DNA of 64,000 nucleotides from Ectobius pallidus (taxonomy: Eukaryota; Arthropoda; Insecta; Blattodea; Ectobiidae). How positions within the stretch are numbered: position 1 is the stretch's first letter; every line of letters begins with the position of its first letter. The notes under the pieces were generated by a model. That model ran no database searches. It was given only the letters and a program-made list of their open reading frames with translations, and was not told the DNA's origin. Both the position numbers and the translations under genes were made by a program. Positions 45,961 through 58,037 of this stretch are shown in pieces. The stretch spans positions 34,834,066 through 34,898,065 of the forward strand of contig CAXKWD010000011.1 in the NCBI GenBank assembly GCA_964059195.1. Direction: 5' to 3'.

Positions 45961-47060
45961 TACTGCCCTTCTAAGCAAGGAGTGAGAACAAAAATGCATG
46001 GAAGGTTCATGAGGAATTTTATAAAAAATTTGAATGTCAAAGACTAAAAGGTAAACCTGTATAGTGGAAAGACTGGAAATCTTCTCACAAGTACATATCT
46101 TCCAGGAAACTAGTTTCTTGGTAAGAGGAATACGAATTATTATTTGTTGTGTAAACATGCCAATTAAAAAAAAAAAAAAACTAATATAATCTTTATAGTC
46201 TCCAGAGTGATGTGCTAACTTTTTTCCCATCAAATCAAGATATCAGTACTGTTTTTCCATAGATTCCACATGACGACAACTCTACCAGTCTGTGGTTCAG
46301 TAGTCATGGATTTTATTCTATGGCTGGTTAAATCCTTTATTCACAACTTTCTGGAAACGTCCATAACGTTGCATAATGTACTGTTGTGTTATAAAATCAA
46401 ACATAGTGTCAATAAAAATGCAGAAATTCTCATTTATTGAATTGTAATTTATTGAATTTTAGAAGTATTTTTCATGCTGATTTCAAATATGATTTTAATT
46501 CTCCTGTATCACGTAAGGTTTGTATACAATTCAATTTTGAATTATTTTAAATAATTGAAATTTTTGAACAAGGAAAAAATATTGTTTGAGTTTGGTTTAA
46601 AAATTGGATATTTTGTACTAATGTATAAAATTACAATGCACTGCATTACAATGGATAATGATATATGTACACACTTTAAAATGGTATAATTGTGACGAAA
46701 ACACAACACATATACGACAATTTACTTCCTCTTCTTCGCTTCAAGATATTTCTGACGTGGGTTGAAACTTCTCTTCCTTAAGCAGTGCTGTCTCTTTTAA
46801 GCATAAAACAGTAATCAGCCATCTTCTCTGGTATCTAAAATTCGTATTCCTCTGTTCTAAAATATTCACATTATGCAATTTTTTATGTTATAGTTTTAAA
46901 TGGAAAAAAATATATATATATATTTTTAATATCAGGTACGTGGATACATGTTGCGATATTTAATGTGTAAGTGTATGTATAGTGTGTCATTTTTGTATAT
47001 ATGTATGGATGGTATTTATTTAATGTGTATTGTATATGTATATAATGTGATATTTAATGT
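45961..47060. other. AT-rich spacer
   Basis: It includes a TA run at 46910-46925 and no coding signal. AACAAAAATGCATGGAAGGT near 45988 recurs in altered form at 43786 and 39970, as flanks of the palindromic repeats. Confidence 0.35.
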
Positions 47061-47164
47061 GTTGTGTCATTTTTGTATATATGTACTGTATGGCTGGTAT
47101 TTATTGCACCACTGCCACCGGGTTGTTGACCCATTTGCAGTGTAAGAAAATAAATACAAATACA

Positions 47165-48625
47165 AATCTCTTTTCCATGTCCTTTATGTCCTTGATCTTC
47201 ACGAACATCGCCGAGGTGAATCTTCACACTCTTATTATGTCCTAATTTCATGAAACTCTGCAACATTTATTAAATATGGTTTTGTACTTTGGATGTTTGT
47301 TGTTGCCCAAAAAGCTGGCCACAACTTCTTTAAAAATAACCCAGGCCCTTTTATCCACAGGATTCATTGCTGTTTTCAAACAAATTGTCTTTCATTAACT
47401 TTCTGATCTGTGGTCCCACAAGATCCCTTCTTTCAGTTTTTCATAAGATACTTTCGGAAGTTTGTTACCAAACAACTTCTTTTGGAAGAGCTTCATTAAT
47501 CCGAGTTTGGTGTGCAGAGGAGGTAGTAGTATCTTGCTTCATTGAACAAGTGGTACATTTATTATGTTAACTGCGTTGGAGGGTTTTTCTTTTGGGCCAG
47601 TCTGTCTTCTTTCAATGCTTGTCTTTGGCTTGACTGACCCATTCACAAATGAAACATGGCATTTTTGTGTGGCTGGATTGTTGACCAAGTAACATGGAAA
47701 CTACTTTAAATCTCCACAAATTGTCCAAGAATGTTTTTCATAGTGCACGTATTTTAGCAGAGCTTTGAGATTTTCATACGTCTCCTTGAGATGTACTGAA
47801 TGTGCAATGGGTATTGAACCAAACAAATTTCCATTATTTAAAAATACCCTTAGAGGCTACTTTTGAACGAGTCTATAAATAACCTCCACTTAGTAAGTGA
47901 CGTTAATGAAATTCAATAAACCCTCAATATCACAATAATAAACCAGGCAATCTTCTTCTTTAAAGAATTTTATCAATTCTTTCTTTATGGTCCTATACCA
48001 AGTGAATGAAATTCTGTGTAGTAGAAGATCTTGTTCCAAGCAATTGAGTGGCATCCTTTGTCAGATTCAAGTCACGAGTTAAGTCATTAAGTTCATTTTG
48101 ACTGAGTAATATTGGTGCAGAATGTTCTTCCGGCCTGTAATCATCAGCATTATTGCTTTCAATTTTTGAGCTACTTTCCTGTGGCACATCTTCAAGAACG
48201 GGTGGTGGAATTGGGATAGGGAGAGATTCATAATGTGTAACTGATAGTAAGGCCGAAGGAATGTTCGGATATTATATATCCTTCTTATTTTTTGCATTAT
48301 GACCTTGAACGTTAAGCATACAAAAATAACAATCTTTAACTTAATTTTGTGGCTCCCTCCAAACCATTGGGATTGCAAAAGGCATTGATTTTTCGCACCT
48401 TTTTTCCACAGTTTCAGTCCCACAACACATGTATGACTTATCTTGTGCAGTGCCCAGCTTTTGTCTTGTTCACCACGCCTTATGCCAAAGTATGCGTAAT
48501 AGACTTTTGTGAAATTTATGTTTAAATAAAAAATGAGTTCACTTGATTTGCAAAAAAAAACTGTATGTGATAGGAAAATTGGATTGTGATCTGGAATTAG
48601 CACAAAAAAATACTTGGAACACACA
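47165..48625 (-). pseudogene. Broken copy of an arthropod repetitive ORF (GDQDKSWAPH / PMVWREP type)
   Basis: Reading down the minus strand, pieces in several frames follow the order of a protein found in many copies in arthropod genomes. In order they are YFGIRRGEQDKSWALHKI; then LSQNELNDLTRDLNLTKDA; then FKVVSMLLGQQSSHTKMPCF with CEW.SQAKDKH; then KILLPPLHTKLGLMKLFQKK; and finally KSVKIHLGDVREDQG. Stops, frameshifts and an internal deletion break it throughout. The family's function is unknown to me and its multicopy nature suggests a mobile element. Family membership rests on remembered consensus motifs, not a search. Confidence 0.7.
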
Positions 48626-49498
48626 AGACTACTGAATCATAAAAAATCATGTTGCATAGTGTTATTAATACAATTGTGAATTTCAGGCTTAACATTTAAG
48701 ACACATGTAATACATTATTTTGTGTACTTACTATTGTTTATATACATTTAGCACATCAGTCACCACATTTTGCATCAGGGTGCTTCATTACTCTACTTGG
48801 TTCTTTATGGACATGTTGTCTGATGGTATCACATTTTTCGGCCTACAACATGAATTCAGTTCTTCTTTATAACTTCATTAAAGAAGAAAATCAAAACTGG
48901 TACATTTTGGAGTGTGTTTGAGAATGGTAGCATTAATTAACAGTGAGGGGTTCATGTTGGAACAAAGGTGCTGGTGAAAGATAAGTGTGATGAGATGATA
49001 ATGAAATAATCCATTTTCTTCCCTCTTCTCACGGACTGAATTGCAATCTTAATCTTGTTGATCGATTGTATGGTCTTCAGTCATACATAAAATATTTAAT
49101 AACAATATTCCATGATAATAGAGCCATTGACGAGTTAATTAATTTTGTAAACACTCGAGATAATTCATTGGCACACAATAATAACATTCATCTTTATGAT
49201 AAGTAGGGTTATGATATGTTTGCCGAATTATTGAACTCGCCATTTTATTATCAGCCGTTTAAATCGTCATAGTTACTCAAATCTAATGTGCACGCCAATT
49301 TTGAAACTTTAAATCATAAAAAAAAGAAGATAAAAAGAGTTTGTTGGCAAATGCAATGTGCATCAGTTGTAGGATATTGTATTTGGCATTTTACCTTATT
49401 ACTTTATTTTATACTACAATGAATTTGTGAATGCCAATGAATAAAGATCGGCATAGCGGATTTGTGAATACGTGTATACCATTGAATTTGTGAACCTT

Positions 49499-50593
49499 CC
49501 CTAGTAGCACACTTCGTTGGCCCAACGGAGAGATTTGGTTGGCATGGAAGGGATATGTTGGGAAAAGGTTGGTTGTAATTCCCTCGGTTTTGCCAACGGA
49601 TTTTTTGGCTGGGTCGCGCGCTTGTCCTACTGTTGGCGTTTCCAACCAATAGGGCTGTTGCCCCAACAATACATTTCGTTGGCTAAGCCTCCGTTGGCGT
49701 TACCAACCAACAGGATTGTTGGCCCAGCAATACATTTTGTTGAAATATAATCACATTTATGTTAAAATTAAAAAGTGTTGAAATAACATTATAAGCGTTA
49801 AATTTTCATTTCCTATAAAATAAAACAGTGTTAATTCATTAATTATTCGAGCTCTTTGTGCGCGTTACATGCTAAAAATTTACTTCTCCACCTCTTCCTG
49901 CCAGTCTTCGGCAATTTCCGGCGTACTTTGTAGGTCATCACGTAGACGATGAAGATACAAAGGTTATTCGCCATCTTGATATGTTGAAGAATCCGAATGG
50001 TGTTTTTACTTCTATTAATATTAGGGCCCTTTATTTGTTCTCTGAAAATAACGTTATCATATATTCACATCAAATATTCAAAATACGAGATGTATATCCT
50101 TCTTACTATTTATCATGTATTACACATCTCTGTAGTAAATAGGCTAGAAGAATTCTCGATTTTTGTTGCAACGATCACTAATGGCGTAGTGGTTAAATCG
50201 ATAGACTATAACACTAGCGGTCTCGAGATCGAATCCCCATAGGTGCGAATTTTATACGATAGGAATAGGTAGGTAGGGTGAAGGAGAGAAGGGAGGTAAT
50301 AGGGAAAAGAGGAGGAAGAGAGGAGAAAAGGGATGAAAGGGAAAATAAAAAATTAAATTTTCTGTGCTTCTAGTATTTCCGCCAGATGTCTCTGCGCTGC
50401 TTGTAGTTCCACCATTACCTAATAGATGTCTCCCAACTGTTGGGATTTTGTTGTATATTGGTTGGCTACAGTTGGCAATTGGTTAGAAAAAACGCTCCTT
50501 GGCAACGGAACCCCGACAGACATTCATAATCGTTGACCAACGAAACATGGCGATCATTTCCCAACATTGGCCTAACGATCTGTGCTACTAGGG
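49499..50593. mobile_element. Non-autonomous DNA element with CCCTAGTAGCACA ends, 1095 bp
   Basis: CCCTAGTAGCACA at 49499 and TGTGCTACTAGGG ending at 50593 are perfect 13-bp inverted ends, extending with mismatches to about 29 bp. Subterminal regions on both sides repeat TTGG(C/T)CAACG-like words many times. The target duplication is not clear. A SINE is nested at 50178-50350. Confidence 0.8.
50178..50350 (+). repeat. tRNA-derived SINE with purine-rich tail, nested
   Basis: The head is ATGGCGTAGTGGTTAAATCG, with B-box-like GAGATCGAATCCCC. ACGATAGGAATAGG and a G/A-rich tail follow, as in the minus-strand copy at 11215-11400. Confidence 0.7.
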
Positions 50594-50869
50594 TTATGCT
50601 TTGCTATTATCATTTATCATTGCTCCAACATATAAGCAGCCCAAGATGTATATCTCTTAGATGAAATTTAACCTTGACCATTTATTGTAAACACCTGGAT
50701 TGTTGTTTCCAATGTTACATCTCACATTAACTTACACACCTTTATTAATGTGTTTCTGTTTACCAGTGCAACATAATTTTTAATTATACCTTTTTAATAT
50801 AATTTCACACACACGTATACCCTTATTTCCAGCACAATAATCACTGTATCTTACTTTTTTCTCTACAGA

Positions 50870-50927
50870 ATTCATCACCATCAGAAAGGACATGAAAGAA
50901 CATACCAGTACTACCAATGCACTGAGG
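50870..50927 (+). CDS. Possible orphan internal exon (58 nt)
   Basis: A strong acceptor (TTTTTTCTCTACAG) precedes an open segment encoding FITIRKDMKEHTSTTNALR, and GTAAGTC follows. I do not recognise the peptide and found no partner exon. It could be a chance splice-like arrangement. Confidence 0.2.
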
Positions 50928-51059
50928 TAAGTCATTCCATTGAAGAATGACTGAACATTCAAAATGTGAGCACCTATTCTTTAAACGTATGTACTCCTTT
51001 GGACCAGAAAGGAAAGTGGGGATTATGTAATGCAAGAATTGATGTATCTGCGAGAAAGA

Positions 51060-51165
51060 AGTACCCCTTTGCACTCAAGCACTGCGCACTTTACTCAGGT
51101 GGGAATACTACACCCTTTCCTCGGAGTTCTGCTGATGTTAGCAGGCCAAGCTTTGCACGGAACTG
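51060..51165 (+). repeat. Diverged repeat encoding an 'ALYSGG' block, copy 1
   Basis: The frame reads LKHCALYSGGNTTPFPR and then DVSRPSF. A minus-strand segment at 52800-52925 reads LNHAALYSGGKVARRGCD and then INRPAL. The DNA match centres on ACTTTACTCAGGTGGGAA. Family unknown. Confidence 0.4.
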
Positions 51166-51239
51166 AATTGCCTTTGTTGGTTCTTAATTATATAAGCAAG
51201 GTAAAAATTCCTTCTTTCTTTAAACTTAAACAATAATAG

Positions 51240-52409
51240 TGAATATGAACTATTATTATTGATCTAAATGTAAGATTACAAAATTACCTGCTTCTTTGTA
51301 CGGCTAACAAATTCAAAGGAATAACATAGAATTACAAGGTTTAAGAGCAGATGTGACTGAAGATTATAGTTTCTAAATTCCATAAAAATGTGATACTGGT
51401 GAAAGGAAATAATTGTTAGAGTGAAATATCATAACAGAGGTGTTTTATAAAGGGAGGACCTAAAACAAATATTTGCATAGGTGCTGGAGATTAAACCATT
51501 GTACTGTAAAATATTCCGAACTCTGGTGCATTTATATCCCTGCACATGCAATTATGTTGTTAATTTGATTTCAAATTAATTGTCGATTGGATTTTTAATT
51601 AATTATTTAAATCTTACAAAATTAGTTTTCTGAGCAAGGTGTCTGAGATTGTATCGTTTTGGACTCTCATTCTGGAAGTCCAAGGTTCACCTAGTCACAA
51701 AGGCCATTTGGATATTTACTTACAGTGACTCATCATCGCTGTTTTATCTTATATCATAATCATCAATTCAGTCTGTTGAAACATGTATAAATTAAGCTTA
51801 AGAAATATATTGTATGAATTTGGAACTAACTCTTGAAAGGCCTATACACTTTTTTTTTTTTAAGAAATTATTTAGTCTTACAGAAATCTTGCTCACAGGG
51901 GATTGTTAAATATTACTTGCTTGCAGAAAATGAAGTCATTCATTTTGGGGTGTTTTAAAGTCAGGTTTGTTTGTTTAGCAACCATTCGATCATCCTGGAA
52001 TTTACAGGCTCAAAAAATATTCAACCAAAATGCTGTCCTTTTTCACTACAGAACAAAAGAAAAGGAACTGCTTGACTGAAGGCTTTGTCTTTTAGGGTTG
52101 CCTTTGCATCTACAAATCGGTAAAAGTAAAGAAAACATCCCCCCCCCTTTTCATGCCCTGTAACTTACAACAAAGCCAGGTTATCATAAAATAGTTATAT
52201 ATTATAGTAAACAAGACAGTTCAACTTTGTGACAACAGGCCACCTGTGAAAATAATTTTGTATTACTTATAAGCAACAGTATTACGAGAAATCTGATTTG
52301 GTGGAACACATTGTTGAAAGTTATTTATTCCATCATTTTAAGCATCCCTTCTCAAAATTTCTTTCTTTCTTTCTTCAATTTCCACAGCTCTGTCTTCAGG
52401 ATTTTCCTT
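51240..52409. other. AT-rich spacer
   Basis: A C-run at 52139-52148 and homopolymers are present. A very weak tRNA-like patch lies near 51630-51700. No gene was seen. Confidence 0.3.
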
Positions 52410-52749
52410 TTTAATGGTGGTTTCTTAAATAGGTATGTAGGAAGTCCATTGAAAATAGTTGGCAAAGAACCGGATTTTAATTTTGGTCCATCATACACGA
52501 ACACCCTTTTATCACGTTTGGAATCAGTATAATTATTATGAAACTTCGTGTTGGATGCATTCCGACTAATTGTTCAATGCACACTACACTCCCGGCCAAG
52601 GGAATCCAGTCCTTCCTAGGAACATTTTTCACCCACTGTTTGTGTAATTCCTGTTCTTTTGGAAAACTGGAACATGTTACATAATCATCTTTAACACCCC
52701 TTATTGTATAATTACTCTTGCAACCCAGAACACAACATTTTTGAAGCAT
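52410..52749 (-). pseudogene. THAP zinc-finger domain, frameshifted
   Basis: From the Met at 52749 the minus strand reads MLQKCCVLGCKSNY ... TCSSFPKEQELHKQWVK ... VVCIEQ. This is the first two thirds of a C2CH THAP DNA-binding domain (Cys-x4-Cys pair, FP, W, then Cys). At the C-x2-H ligand the frame breaks. Shifting one base gives a continuing frame with FVYDGPKLKSGSLPTIFNGL, the 'AVPTIF'-type box that closes THAP domains. It is followed by a basic LFKKPPLKRK stretch. THAP domains occur in host regulators and in P-element-type transposases; which one this was cannot be told. One indel could also be a sequencing error. Confidence 0.75.
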
Positions 52750-52799
52750 ATTAACTAATATAATGTAATCACAACACTGCTAAAATTCACAGTGATTGC

Positions 52800-52925
52800 A
52801 GTTTAAAGCACGCAGAGTAACAAGGGCTGGTCTATTAATGTCACACCCCCTTCTAGCAACCTTCCCACCTGAGTAGAGTGCAGCGTGATTCAATGCACCA
52901 ACCAGAAGTTGAAATTTAGTAATAG
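52800..52925 (-). repeat. Diverged repeat encoding an 'ALYSGG' block, copy 2
   Basis: Inverted relative of 51060-51165, upstream of the THAP relic on the same strand. The two copies flank the THAP sequence about 1.7 kb apart. Confidence 0.4.
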
Positions 52926-53162
52926 TTTTGTCACAGTAGCAGATGGTGTTGTACATAGGTGTGTAGATACATTCTAATGAGTAACTTTTGGTGTTACTTT
53001 TTAAAATAGTAGATACATTTAATACTGATATCACCCTGGAAAAATGTCCTCTTTATGGCGAAATACTGTGATAAGCATATTTATATTAAGGGAACAAGGT
53101 ACTGTGGCTGGTGTTTTTTTTTTCTTTCTTTTTCTTCCTTTTCTTTCTGGACAGTACTTTAA

Positions 53163-53897
53163 GGGGGGACATACAGCTTTCGATGCTGGAAAATAGGTGA
53201 AGATTCGTTATTTTTTTCTCAGCAATGAATTGTTCTATAGCCTTGCAATCTGGCATGCTCTATATTGATTAGTTCTACGATTGCATACTATTTTTAGAAT
53301 TAATTCAACTATTACAGTTGATGGGTAATTATCATTACAAAATGGCAGCAAAATTTTATGCACTGAAGTGTCGTTTCCATGATAACTCAAAAATTTATTA
53401 ACATATTGCAGTGAAATTTTGCATGCAAGTATATTTGATATTACTGAACAACACTCTGTAGAATCATTGAAGTAACTGTAATAGTGTATTAAAAAAATAT
53501 GTTTTTCTAATGTAAAAATTTGTAAAAAGAATTAACAAGTAATGAATTATTTTTTTTTAAATATTTATACTGCAGATAATCCAAAGATTCTTGTTTATGT
53601 TGTTCATATAATATTGACAAATAGATATAAAAGAGACTCACTCAGAAATATTGGTATTTATGAAAATTATCAGGGAAACGGCACTTCAGTGCTCAAAATT
53701 TTGCTGCCATTTTGTAATGATAATTACCCATAACTGTAATAGTTAAATTAATTCTCAAAATAGTATGCAATTGTAGAACTAGTCAATATAGAGCATACCA
53801 TATTACAAGGCATACCATATTACAAAACAATTCATTGCTGAGAAGAAAAATAATGAACTTCACCCATTTTTCAGCATCGAAAGCTGTAAGTTCCCCC
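53163..53897. mobile_element. piggyBac-type MITE with about 230-bp inverted arms
   Basis: TTAA at 53159-53162 and 53898-53901 flanks the element. It starts GGGGGGACATACAGCTTTCG and its inverted end is CGAAAGCTGTAAGTTCCCCC. The arms match with few differences from 53163 to about 53385 and from about 53668 to 53897. They include AATGATAATTACCCAT-type words. There is no transposase. Confidence 0.9.
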
Positions 53898-53901
53898 TTA
53901 A

Positions 53902-56000
53902 GTGGCTATTAGTAAAAAACTATAAAGGGTATTGATCTCAAGTATTCACATGTTAGTCTGGATACTTTCAGAATTATGTTACTTATTCATTTGTGATAGT
54001 GGCTTCATTAGTTACATTAAAATAAAACATTTTATATATATAAAAAACCTGATCTCTGAAACTACTTTAAACATAGACTTAAAACTTTCCTTGTATATAT
54101 TCCATATAATTAACTAACTCCTGTAGCAGACTTTTGAGTCTATCTTCATTACATCATTTTAAAAAATACCACCCATGTATAAATTTTGTCACACAAGAAA
54201 TAATGAAATTTACAGCATAAATATATCCCTAAATCTTATAACAAATACAATATTAAAGTAAATCTGCTCCTAATTCTTCATTACCATATGTTAAAGAAGT
54301 GTGCAAAATTTTGGCACCCTAGTTCTAATACATTCAGTAAGATTGTGATAATTCAGGCATGAAAATTTAGAACATGATTCACTAGTGAATACTCGTGTAA
54401 TATTCTGTTTCTCGCAAGGTAAAATAATATTTATAGTGTTCATTTAAGCAAAATATTTATTAAAAGAGGATTCCTATTTTTACTGTACAATAGCATTCAT
54501 TTCAAAACTTAATTAAACCTTAAATTTACCTTCAGTGATGTTTGTAATCACAAAACATTAGTTTGATTTTACCACAGTTTATTATCACTACCGATACCAT
54601 GTCACTCGTAATTCTCAGAGTTACAAACATGAAGAAAGGAAGATAGAATATTTAAGAGTTTATGACACTCAGTTCTGTGTATTCTTCTCTGAACATCTGT
54701 TAACTCTCGCTTGATATTACAAATTTTAGTTTATTAACCCTTCCTGAGCAATATTACTAATGTAAACTCATTAACTTATTTGAATGTTCCTGGAAACATT
54801 ATTCATGCTGTAAGTGTTCGTTATGCATAGCAGAATGCAGAAGCAGTCATAAGATCGTTATCAATTACTCCTGCCGTCTGCAACACATAATAAATATTTA
54901 CAGTGTGAAAAATATATGCCCAGAATATTCAACTAAGTTTTTGTGCTTAATTTTGCATTTGTTTAAGTTGAGAGACTTCATATCTCCAAAATGACCACTT
55001 TGCAGGAGACAAGGAAAATGTTTCCAATAGTGGAAGGGTTTAATTAGTATTTAACTAAAATTTATTATAGCGCCAAAATCAATCGTTGTTTGCCTGCACA
55101 GCTTCAACAGAAACAAAAACTTATTTTTCTGGATATTTCATAGCTTTAATGTGAAAATGGGTAATTTTGGAGTTACAAGATCTCTCTTCTCTACTGAAAA
55201 TAAAAATTTTAATTCTGTACATATACGGTATAAAGGGTGTTTGGATGGGTTGTTACGAACTTACGTTTATTGAGTTGACCAACACTGAAGACTCAAAGAA
55301 TGAAACAATGAAGTATGCTAGTGTGTTTCAATAGAACATTATAAAGCTTTTTATTTTGATCAAACTGACACTATCAGAAGACATTGCTGATTTGAAATAG
55401 TACAGCATCTACAGTATGTCTCACGTATGAATTGGCCGGTTGCGTGGGAATCTGCGCTGCAGAAGCCACTGCTTTTACTTCCGTGAAATATTGCAAAATA
55501 TCTATACAAATTAAATCGCTAATAGTGTAATGGTCCAGCTTCTCACAACTGTAGTCACAATTACAATGAAAATTAGCACGTGCTTCATTAAAAGAGATGT
55601 TGGGATTGCCCTCCTCTTGCATCCACATAACACTGGCACCTTTTTAGGAAATTTTCTTCCATATGCATTAGTTCAACTTCCTAAACAGGGTTAATTTCTT
55701 TTCTTGTATTGTCTTTAAGTTCCTTTAGAAGAAATGTGAAATAATTTCCATGAGGGAGTATCACCATTTATGCCTATATGATTTTAAGTATGTCTGTTGC
55801 AGTTCATGTTTGTCACACAAAACTGCTGCACATAATTTAATGAAAGCTTGTATTCTGAATTTCCTTCCTTTTTGGAAGGTGCAATTATTTTTATAACAGT
55901 AAATTAGGAGGGGAATAAAAGGAAGGAGAAGTAAAACATTTTCTTCTAGAAGATCTTAAAGACAATATAAGAAGAGATTAACTCTGTTTCGGTAGCAGTG
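53902..56000. other. AT-rich intergenic sequence
   Basis: One 84-codon minus-strand frame at 55374-55628 contains NFHCNCDYSCEKLDHYTI, a cysteine pattern reminiscent of extracellular cysteine-rich loops. No flanking exon supports it. Nothing else was recognised. Confidence 0.3.
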
Positions 56001-56085
56001 GCAGCTCGTACCTAAAATTAGTGGGGGTGCTGCTCCAGAAAATATTTAGCCTTTGTTTTAAAATTGTGTAAAAGAAAACGTACAA
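56000..56085 (-). repeat. Dispersed repeat, copy B (inverted relative to 8580-8665)
   Basis: ATTAGTGGGGGTGCTGCTCC through TTTTAAAATTGTGTAAAAGA mirrors the first copy. Confidence 0.6.
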
Positions 56086-57649
56086 CGTACAATAATAAAT
56101 TGCAAATTATTTGTACAATTTTTAATTATTGTATCTTGTTTGTTTGAACAGAGTGGTGATCCAGCAGATAGAAGGAGATGTAAAAACACCAGAATTAGTA
56201 ATTGAAAATTGTAGTACATCACATGTAGGACCGCAGTTAATTATTATTAAATTAGTTTATGTGTGTCATGAAACTGCAAAGGTTGATGTGCTAAGCCTCT
56301 AGCGGCAGGAGTGATTAAAATGTGATGTAAACATTAGACATGATATCCCCAAAACACTGGTACCAACAGCGAAAATTGAATGAAGATTTAAAGGTCAGTG
56401 TGAGTAAAGCAAAATTTCATCATGCTTCTCAAGAGAGTAGTCAGAATCTGATTTTTAATTTTTGTGCAGCAGTTGTACCCAGTAAATACTGACCAGAGTT
56501 GAACTATCTTCCTGTGATGGACTCTGCAGATTCGAGGGAAACAGTGCTGCAAACTATACAATTACAGCATTGATTCCTGTAAACTATGTCTTTGAGCTGA
56601 TGAAACAGAGAATCTTGCCTCTGGACCAGAAATGAAATCTCGGTATGAATTATTTTATAACTTTATATTGTTCAATATGCCTTTTTTTATATTTCTGACA
56701 TAGTTTAATAACTTACTGCTGAAATGATGATGAACTTTACACAGTGAATTATTAAATATGAAATTTTATTATTAAATAATAATTATTAAATATGAGAGTG
56801 TAAATTAATAGTGGCAACACACGTATAAAATGAGGATGAATCACAGCCACTGTTCTCAGATGTTGGCTGGATATCTAGCATACCTGGGAGGACATGAAGC
56901 CCTCTGTCACTATATATACCCTCACAGTATCAAGAAGAAATTGAGTTGTCCTCATCAGCTGCCCAAAAATGACATTTTTGAACTGCAGACGCCCAAAAAT
57001 GACATTTTTGAACTGCAGAAAGCAATTGATTTAAAATAATCAAGGTACCTTGGATGAATATTGACCCACAAACACGTGAGTAATATACATTACCATAATG
57101 AACAGTAACTTAACATGATTGATACAAGTGTTTAATGATTAATGCATGAATGTGACAGATGAATTTGTACCAGGTGGAAGTGAAGATCATCTTGCTCTTT
57201 TTCTGTATGGAAATGTAAAATCCTCAAGACAATCATCTAAACAAATTGAATTGTTATCACTATATCTGTTACAACTTCCAAAACATCATGGCTGTTCTGT
57301 AATGTCATCTGTATTTCTTCATTGCAGTATGTTGTAACGAGAAACAAATAGCAGAACAGTGTTTGCAAATGTTTCCTACCAACTGCTGTTTCCCTTACAA
57401 AGTTTGATGTGTACAAACGTTCCTTCTGCTTCCACTTATCTCTTAACTGATTTTGACTCCAGCTTACCTTCCTTTCATTAAAATAGCCAGATTTCTTGAA
57501 CAAAAGGGTATGTTAATGTATTGAATATTTAAAAAATGAATTCTTGTCTTGCAAATATTTTGAAAAATCTTTGGTACTTTTCACAATAAAGAGGACTTTT
57601 TGTATAACTATCAAAGCAGTTATTAAATTGTTTAAATTAAAACCTTTTA
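56086..57649. other. Spacer between dispersed repeat and LINE relic
   Basis: A short direct repeat (CCCAAAAATGACATTTTTGA) occurs at 56964 and 56992. An acceptor-like TTTGTTTGAACAG at 56138-56150 opens about 48 codons with no family match. Confidence 0.3.
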
Positions 57650-57840
57650 AGAACACTGCATCCTCTTCTTTCCATAGCTTTTTTCCTTGATGATGTCCAG
57701 TATCTCAATTCTTATACCAATTTTTCTTGTTCCTTTTATTTTTCCTCTGATGGCATCTAGCAGAAGTTCTCTTCTTCTCGTGATGTGTCCTAACCAACTA
57801 GCTTTTCTTTTCCAACTTCCAAGATACATCTCTTCTTATC
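57650..57840 (-). pseudogene. LINE C-terminal fragment
   Basis: The minus strand reads RKASWLGHITRRRELLLDAI and then RGKIKGTRKIGIR..ILDIIKEK.Y. This matches the common end of insect LINE polyproteins ('..WIGHILRRN.LL.D.IEGK..G.R..GR.R...LD.LKE...Y'). Only this tail remains. Confidence 0.85.
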
Positions 57841-58037
57841 CACTCTTATAAAGACGATAAATAAAATACTTTCTAGAATGGTTACAGAAACTGTTGTACA
57901 GTGTTTTCGCCTGCGTAAGGCAATAAGTACTACAGTAGTTACCAGTTTAATTGGACACTTTGTATATCAGAGGTTCATGCAGTTAATTCTGAAAAAAACA
58001 AATCTTTGATTTAATTTATAACATTAGGTTGCTGGAA

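Noticed and set aside
47060..47165. Retroelement 3' tail (GACCCATTTGCAGTGTAAG and AAATACAAATACAAAT)
   Set aside because: It resembles LINE tails seen in insects, but no upstream coding remnant on that strand supports it.
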